A stretch of DNA of 12,024 bases from positions 1 through 12,024 of the forward strand of contig MFYT01000032.1 in NCBI GenBank assembly GCA_001789205.1, in the 5' to 3' direction. Each line of letters starts with the position of its first letter. Position 1 is the stretch's first letter. The notes beneath the pieces are model-generated. The model was not told the DNA's origin and did no database searches. It saw only the letters and a program-made list of their open reading frames with translations. Positions 8,444-12,024 of this stretch are shown here, one piece after another. The translations under genes and the position numbers were made by a program. This DNA comes from Candidatus Raymondbacteria bacterium RIFOXYA2_FULL_49_16. GTDB taxonomy: Bacteria; Fibrobacterota; OXYB2-FULL-49-7; XYB2-FULL-49-35.

Positions 8444-9997
8444 CTAGCGGACAACCGGTATCTTCTTATAGAGACGCATGGCCCCGTTGTCGCGCCACAT
8501 CATGAAATAGAGCCCTGTTCCCACAGCGCGGCCAAAATGGTCTGTGCGGTCCCACGCCATGGACGCTGATGTAAACGCCAGGGTCTGGATGATTTTCCCT
8601 CGAATATCAACAATAAATACTTCTTCGATCTTGTTGCGCTGCGCAACAAATGTCAGAGGTCCGTTTTCAACGCTTGTGCCCGTGTCCCACTCGCATGCGC
8701 CAATATCCGGTGTGCCGACAATGGGCCGCGTACGCGTGCCCAGTGGCGGGGTAAACGTAAGCAATGGAAGATTCTGCAGCGAGGCAGGAAGATCGCCGTT
8801 AGTCACAACCACACCCGCGTCAACAATTCCCGCATACGCTGTTGTCAGGCTGTAATCGCCTGTGTCAGCATCAGTAAAACCGGGAATTTCATGAGACGCA
8901 CACTTGGTAATGTTGGCAAAATTACCATCAACAGGTGTTGAAAAACCGCTTGAAAGCCAGAGATGATCGCCCGCTGAATTTGCTGTGAGCGCGCCATTGC
9001 GTGTGGCGCTCACAAGCGATTGACCGTTCTGATTGCCCGAGGGGTCCGCAACAAGGCAGTTGTAGAACTGGGCGTGTGCATCGAGGGAACTCAGGTCAAC
9101 AACCGGCGAAATAAAAGGCGTAATAATGGTGCAATGTATGAGATATATGGTGCCATTGTGGCCATTTCCACCATCCTCGCCAAAATGGATCACTGTCTTA
9201 TTTCCCGCGCAGGCAGGGTCTTTTACAATGGTGCAGCCAATGAGCATGGCATGGCTTCCGGGCATTGCGGTTGTGCCTGCGTCATCAACCAGATCGCATT
9301 CCCGCTCCCCGCTGTCGTGGATATAGCAGCCCTCCAGAATGGTGATGTGCGCGCGGCTTTTCACGTTATGGCCGGTCGCGGGCCTGTACACGTTGCATCC
9401 GCGCAGCGTGACGCTGGTGCCTCCCAGGTAGAAATTATGGTTGTACCCGGCGTGGTTAAAATTCCCGTTATCGTGTACAATACAGTTTTCAATAAGAAAA
9501 TTTTTCGCGCTGCTGTCCGCGACAAGACCGTTTGCCATGATACCCATGTCATTATTGCGTATTTCGCAGTCGCGCACGGTAATATTATTAGCCTGATTGT
9601 TTCGAAAACCAGCGCCATTAAAACTGGTGTTTGTACAGGCAAAGACCTCGAAATGCTCGATAAGAGAACTGTCCGCACCTGGATTAAACTGGAATATGGC
9701 GCGCGGAATTGACCCCACACCGCTATATTCAAATCCCTGGCCAGAAAGTTTGACCCTGCTTCCTTCTGCTGCCTGGCCGCTAATGGTAATGCGCCGCTTA
9801 TTCAGGTAGATCGCCACCTGCTGATACGCAGAGTCGTTGGCTAGAGGATAAACCAGTATTGAGTCGCCTGCTTGCGCATATTTGTAGGCAGTATCAATGC
9901 GCGCATAGGTCTGGCTTGGTCCGACAGTCAAAACTGAAGCCGTGGTATGCAGAAGAAAAACAGTGAGAATGGCTAAGAAAGACAGACGAATAATCAT
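8444..9997 (-). CDS. Secreted right-handed beta-helix protein with T9SS/FlgD-like C-terminal domain
   Basis: A 517-residue secreted protein. Residues 1-20 are a signal peptide ending TTA before SVLTV. Residues about 22-435 form a parallel beta-helix: an opening TYARIDTAYKYAQAGDSILV segment typical of pectate-lyase-like and DUF1565 proteins, then repeated strands such as NNITVRDCEIRNND (137-150), KNFLIENCIVHDNG (165-178), SVTLRGCNVYRP (195-206) and HITILEGCYIHDSG (217-230), and a closing TPDIGACEWDTG (429-440). The C-terminal 70 residues end with VDIRGKIIQTL, WDRTDHFGRAVGTGLYFM and LYKKIPVVR. This pattern is shared by FlgD-like Ig folds and type A T9SS sorting tails; it is short and lacks the usual PNP opening. 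Such beta-helices bind or cleave acidic polysaccharides, but no catalytic residues can be assigned. GGAGGG lies just before the ATG, with a promoter at 10018-10046. It converges on the lipoprotein gene with only 38 bases between stops. Confidence 0.85.
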   Translation of the reverse strand: MIIRLSFLAILTVFLLHTTASVLTVGPSQTYARIDTAYKYAQAGDSILVYPLANDSAYQQVAIYLNKRRITISGQAAEGSRVKLSGQGFEYSGVGSIPRAIFQFNPGADSSLIEHFEVFACTNTSFNGAGFRNNQANNITVRDCEIRNNDMGIMANGLVADSSAKNFLIENCIVHDNGNFNHAGYNHNFYLGGTSVTLRGCNVYRPATGHNVKSRAHITILEGCYIHDSGERECDLVDDAGTTAMPGSHAMLIGCTIVKDPACAGNKTVIHFGEDGGNGHNGTIYLIHCTIITPFISPVVDLSSLDAHAQFYNCLVADPSGNQNGQSLVSATRNGALTANSAGDHLWLSSGFSTPVDGNFANITKCASHEIPGFTDADTGDYSLTTAYAGIVDAGVVVTNGDLPASLQNLPLLTFTPPLGTRTRPIVGTPDIGACEWDTGTSVENGPLTFVAQRNKIEEVFIVDIRGKIIQTLAFTSASMAWDRTDHFGRAVGTGLYFMMWRDNGAMRLYKKIPVVR

Positions 9998-10017
9998 GGG
10001 CCCTCCTGTATGCCTAT

Positions 10018-10046
10018 AATATACTCCTCCTACGCCAATTTATCAA
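10018..10046 (-). promoter_or_regulatory. Sigma-70-type promoter of the beta-helix gene
   Basis: On the minus strand TTGATA (10046-10041) and TATATT (10023-10018) are separated by exactly 17 bases. The predicted RNA start near 10011 leaves a leader of roughly 14 bases that includes GGAGGG ahead of the ATG at 9997. Its -35 box is part of a TTTATCAA octamer (plus strand 10039-10046), the same octamer seen twice in the AraC/UroD gap. Confidence 0.65.
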
Positions 10047-10076
10047 TTTTCAGGTAAAATTATGAATACCTGAAAA
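10047..10076. repeat. Perfect 10-bp inverted repeat abutting the promoter
   Basis: TTTTCAGGTA (10047-10056) and TACCTGAAAA (10067-10076) are exact reverse complements around a 10-base AT-rich centre. The left arm touches the -35 box of the beta-helix promoter. No T-run follows on either strand, so a regulator operator is more likely than a terminator. It lies in a 190-base gap without a supported gene. Confidence 0.55.
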
Positions 10077-10135
10077 ACAACCAGACTCCAATAAAATGAA
10101 ATTCCATTAATGAAGGACAGATAATTACTGCTTTT

Positions 10136-10168
10136 CCTTGGTTCCCAGCGGAAACAAGGGTTATTTTT
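10136..10168 (+). terminator. Orphan terminator-like hairpin
   Basis: Arms 10136-10145 and 10150-10159 pair in 9 of 10 positions (one G-A mismatch) around the loop CAGC, and are followed on the plus strand by GTTATTTTT. The T-run is only on this side, so it would stop plus-strand transcription. No gene on the plus strand lies upstream for it to serve: the nearest open frames start at the divergent beta-helix gene. It may end a small RNA, act as an attenuator ahead of the cupin fragment, or be left over from a lost gene. Confidence 0.45.
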
Positions 10169-10187
10169 AATCATACATTTATCAGAG

Positions 10188-10508
10188 ATGTCCACAGGCA
10201 ACGCTAAGATGAACACATCACCCATTTCGGTATCTGATATTATTGAACGTCTGAAACTCGCCCCGCATCCTGAAGGGGGCTTTTTTCGCGAGATCTACCG
10301 CGCGCCCCACACTGTTGAATGGCGCGGGGAACACCTGAGCGCGTGCACAGCCAATGCCTGGCAGGCCGCACGCACCACCAGGGTCTATTCGCTCATCGGG
10401 TGCACAGTATCACCGGGGTTTGAATTCCGGTTGTTCGAACTTTTATCAAAAGAACCGGAACGCATTGAACAAGTCAGGAGAATGGTAAAGGGGTTTGAAG
10501 AGTTTTAA
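10188..10508 (+). CDS. DUF985-type cupin gene with in-frame loss of its core (probable remnant)
   Basis: A 106-residue frame. Residues 17-55 match the N-terminus of DUF985 cupins (IIERLKLAPHPEGGFFREIY, then the SACTA strand). Residues 56-82 match the C-terminal part of the same family (NAWQAARTT, then YSLIGCTVSPGFEFRLFEL). In full-length members, usually about 150-170 residues, some 65 residues lie between these blocks and include the strands with the HR..DE.W metal or ligand-binding residues. Here the two blocks are joined directly at Ala55-Asn56 (about 10352). The frame is intact, but the barrel cannot form normally, so I regard it as a deletion derivative that has probably lost function. 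The start is uncertain: ATG at 10188 or 10209, neither with a good ribosome-binding site. The propeller gene follows 29 bases downstream and could share a transcript. Confidence 0.72.
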   Translation: MSTGNAKMNTSPISVSDIIERLKLAPHPEGGFFREIYRAPHTVEWRGEHLSACTANAWQAARTTRVYSLIGCTVSPGFEFRLFELLSKEPERIEQVRRMVKGFEEF

Positions 10509-10537
10509 AATATCACCAGTAAACAAAAGAGGTATCT

Positions 10538-11830
10538 GTGTTGTCCCGTATTGCGATTGTCGCCTTTTCCGCCTCACTACTCTTTTCCCAGACCCAATGG
10601 GAAAAAAGCTCCCAAAATCCAGTGATGATAAAGCAAAATACAACCTATGACTGGGCGGCCATTGGACAGCCCGCGTGCCTTCTGGAGAACGACACCTTTA
10701 AAATGTGGTACGTGGCTGTAGGCAATCCCTGCCGGTCAGGCCTCCCCTATACGGGGCGCATTGCCTATGCCTATTCCCTGGATGGTGTCCAGTGGATCAT
10801 GAACGTCACTGGCGCACCGGTCCTTGATGTGGCAAGCGCGGGTCAATGGGACGACACATGGCTGGACACTCCGGAAATCCTGCGCGATGCGCAGGGATAC
10901 AAGCTTTTCTATTTCGGTGACACGACCATGAATGTCACCCATTACCTCAGCCCCTATGTCGGCATCGGGCTCGCATTCTCCCCTGACGGAATAAACAGAT
11001 GGCAACGCGTGGGCAGCACGGCAGTTCTTAGCAAGGGAAATACCGGAGAATGGGATGATGCCTGGGTAGAATCACCCGCAGTGTGCTACGATACGGTATC
11101 GGGAACATATTTGATGTGGTACACTGGTGTCAGCTATTCCATTGCCCTACAGGACTGGCATTGCCAAATCGGACTGGCCACCTCCACGAACTGCACCACG
11201 TGGACAAAATACGCGGGCAATCCGGTGGTTCCTACGGGAACTTCAGGTACCTGGAACGATAAATGGGTTGCTGTGCCCGCGGTCATTAAAAAGAGCAGCA
11301 TGTATGAAATGTGGTTTTCCGCAAAGTCGTCTGAGGGCAACGGCGCCACCGCCTACATCGGCTATGCGACCTCCAGCAATGGAAGGGATTGGAATATTTG
11401 CCAGGAGCCGCTCTTCTCCACTGATTCTCCTCCGTATGATTCCGCCGTTGAGAAAGGCGGACCCTGGGCGCCAGATATAGTATGGAATGGAACGGAGTAT
11501 TTCATGTGGTATGAAACCGCTGCGGGCTTCTGTCTGGCTCAAGCGCCGATGGATGCATCCGTGAATATTGCGGAAGCCCAGGAGGCATTTGAGCCCGAGG
11601 TTTTTCCGAATCCATTAAGCGCCGCGCTTTCCGTCCGCTATCAATGCGAGGCCAATCATGCCGGTTTTGTCAGGATTTTCAGTTTGAATGGGCAGCGATT
11701 GCTTGAAGCGCCAGTGTCCGGCGCTGGCACATGGATTGGGGATGCCTCGAACCTCGCCCCCGGCGCGTACCTCATCCGTGTGTCAACGGGTCGAAAGATG
11801 TTCTCAAGACGAATCATACTGTTAAGATAA
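10538..11830 (+). CDS. Secreted five-bladed beta-propeller, glycoside-hydrolase-like, with T9SS type A sorting domain
   Basis: A 430-residue exported protein. Residues 1-18 are a signal peptide (SRIAIVAFSASLLFS then QTQW). Residues about 24-338 hold five repeats ending in a Y.MW[YF].. strand: FKMWYVA (54-60), YKLFYFGD (121-128), YLMWYTG (191-197), YEMWFSA (256-262), YFMWYE (321-326). The middle three open with GxW[DN]DxW....P (102-112, 170-180, 237-247). This is the GH43/GH32/GH130-type propeller layout, so a carbohydrate-binding or hydrolysing role is likely, but I cannot assign catalytic acids. Residues about 350-430 are a typical T9SS type A tail: EVFPNPLSAALSVRY, IFSLNGQRLLEA, LAPGAYLIRVSTG and a final RRIILLR. 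The start is GTG at 10538 or TTG at 10541; AGAGG at 10528-10532 fits either. The insertion sequence begins about 30 bases after the stop. Confidence 0.85.
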   Translation: MLSRIAIVAFSASLLFSQTQWEKSSQNPVMIKQNTTYDWAAIGQPACLLENDTFKMWYVAVGNPCRSGLPYTGRIAYAYSLDGVQWIMNVTGAPVLDVASAGQWDDTWLDTPEILRDAQGYKLFYFGDTTMNVTHYLSPYVGIGLAFSPDGINRWQRVGSTAVLSKGNTGEWDDAWVESPAVCYDTVSGTYLMWYTGVSYSIALQDWHCQIGLATSTNCTTWTKYAGNPVVPTGTSGTWNDKWVAVPAVIKKSSMYEMWFSAKSSEGNGATAYIGYATSSNGRDWNICQEPLFSTDSPPYDSAVEKGGPWAPDIVWNGTEYFMWYETAAGFCLAQAPMDASVNIAEAQEAFEPEVFPNPLSAALSVRYQCEANHAGFVRIFSLNGQRLLEAPVSGAGTWIGDASNLAPGAYLIRVSTGRKMFSRRIILLR

Positions 11831-11896
11831 GTAACACCTGTAGAACCGCGATATCCTTAGGGCACCTCTAAAAATTGAGGTTTTTGAAGAAAAGAC

Positions 11897-11925
11897 TTGA
11901 CAAGAGGCGAGATATATATTATATT
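11897..11925 (+). promoter_or_regulatory. Strong inward promoter of the insertion sequence
   Basis: TTGACA at 11897-11902 is a consensus -35 box. After 17 bases comes TATATT at 11920-11925. The RNA should start near 11931-11933, about 37 bases ahead of the ATG at 11970. Confidence 0.75.
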
Positions 11926-11962
11926 CTAGTCTGGAAAGGGCAAAATCTACCCCAGACTGGAG
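11924..11962 (+). promoter_or_regulatory. Leader hairpin able to mask the transposase ribosome-binding site
   Basis: Bases 11924-11934 can pair with 11952-11962 in an 11-bp stem (9 Watson-Crick pairs, two G-U) around a 17-base loop. The right arm includes GGAG of the Shine-Dalgarno sequence at 11959-11963. RNA begun at the predicted internal start (about 11932) lacks most of the left arm and would leave the site open. RNA read in from the propeller gene would contain the full stem and hide it. Confidence 0.6.
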
Positions 11963-11969
11963 GAAATTC

Positions 11970-12024
11970 ATGGGACAGCTGAGCATTTTTACCGTCGAAG
12001 ACCGGTTTGCATCCTTGAGCAAGT
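11970..12024 (+). CDS. Transposase N-terminus, probably IS5 family (partial, runs off window)
   Basis: Only 18 codons are visible: MGQLSIFTVEDRFASLSK. The opening, a short SxF strand then D-R-[FL]-x-x-[IL]-S-K, resembles the start of DUF772-type IS5-family transposases. The ATG follows GGAGG by 6 bases, and a strong promoter and structured leader lie upstream, which is typical of an IS gene. With so little protein the family call is tentative. A chromosomal gene unrelated to transposition remains possible, though the terminal-repeat-like sequence upstream argues against that. Confidence 0.55.
   Translation, partial: MGQLSIFTVEDRFASLSK

Larger units (their letters stand above)
11861..12024 (+). 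mobile_element. Left end of an insertion sequence, probably IS5-like (cut by window edge)
   Basis: Starting near GGCACCTCTAAAAATTGAGG (11861-11880), which looks like a terminal inverted repeat, the DNA becomes AT-rich and carries its own strong promoter, a structured leader and the start of a short-leader gene reading inward. The four bases before it, TTAG, fit the YTAR target preference known for IS5 members. CCTC/GAGG at 11865-11880 followed by TTTTT could also weakly stop transcription entering from outside. The right end is outside the window, so the exact boundary and the target duplication cannot be confirmed. Confidence 0.5.

Noticed and set aside
9020-9712. A 230-codon open frame on the plus strand opposite the beta-helix gene.
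   Set aside because: It lies wholly inside a well-supported minus-strand gene, has no ribosome-binding site, and its protein shows no domain pattern. It is explained by codon bias of the real gene.

Overview
The window looks like a chromosomal segment of a Gram-negative bacterium of the FCB group, most likely Fibrobacterota or the related Chitinivibrionia (inference). The evidence is: (i) a giant lipoprotein whose mature end begins CSDNPRDNPFD, followed by PKD, cadherin-like, LamG and sulfatase-modifying-factor-like modules; (ii) a CsgG/LpoB-like protein fused to a PEGA domain; (iii) two secreted proteins with type IX secretion (T9SS) sorting-type C-termini. Good Shine-Dalgarno sequences precede most genes, and promoters have -10 boxes of the TATATT type. 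Both argue against Bacteroidota proper. Coding DNA is near 50% GC and the gaps between genes are AT-rich.

Left part (1-2157): a uroporphyrinogen-decarboxylase-superfamily protein of the MtaA/CmuA methyltransferase type lies on the minus strand. It ends in a hairpin terminator whose G-U pairs form only in the minus-strand RNA. An AraC-family regulator is divergently transcribed. The 107-base gap between them carries two direct copies of TTTATCAA 33 bp apart, candidate operator half-sites.

Centre (2158-8443): a two-gene plus-strand operon. The first gene is a CsgG-like/PEGA protein with two C-terminal membrane segments. Eighteen bases later comes a 1712-residue multidomain surface lipoprotein with two FGE-sulfatase (SUMF1-like) modules that both lack the catalytic cysteine pair.

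Right part (8444-11830): a secreted right-handed beta-helix protein on the minus strand with a recognisable promoter; a non-coding gap holding a 10-bp inverted repeat and an orphan terminator-like hairpin; a DUF985 cupin gene that has lost its whole metal-binding core in frame; and a secreted five-bladed beta-propeller protein related to glycoside hydrolases, with a T9SS tail.

Right edge (about 11861-12024): the left end of an insertion sequence, probably IS5-like, with a TTGACA/TATATT promoter and the first 18 codons of its transposase. Its leader can fold an 11-bp stem that buries the transposase ribosome-binding site only in RNA read through from outside. This is the same logic as the IS10/IS50 protection against external transcription.

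Together the genes describe an envelope and secretion locus (surface lipoprotein, T9SS-exported carbohydrate-type proteins) next to a small AraC-controlled methyltransferase-like unit. I see no defence system, CRISPR array, tRNA or rRNA. The closest to undescribed material is the lipoprotein operon with its non-catalytic FGE modules, the gutted cupin and the IS leader switch.
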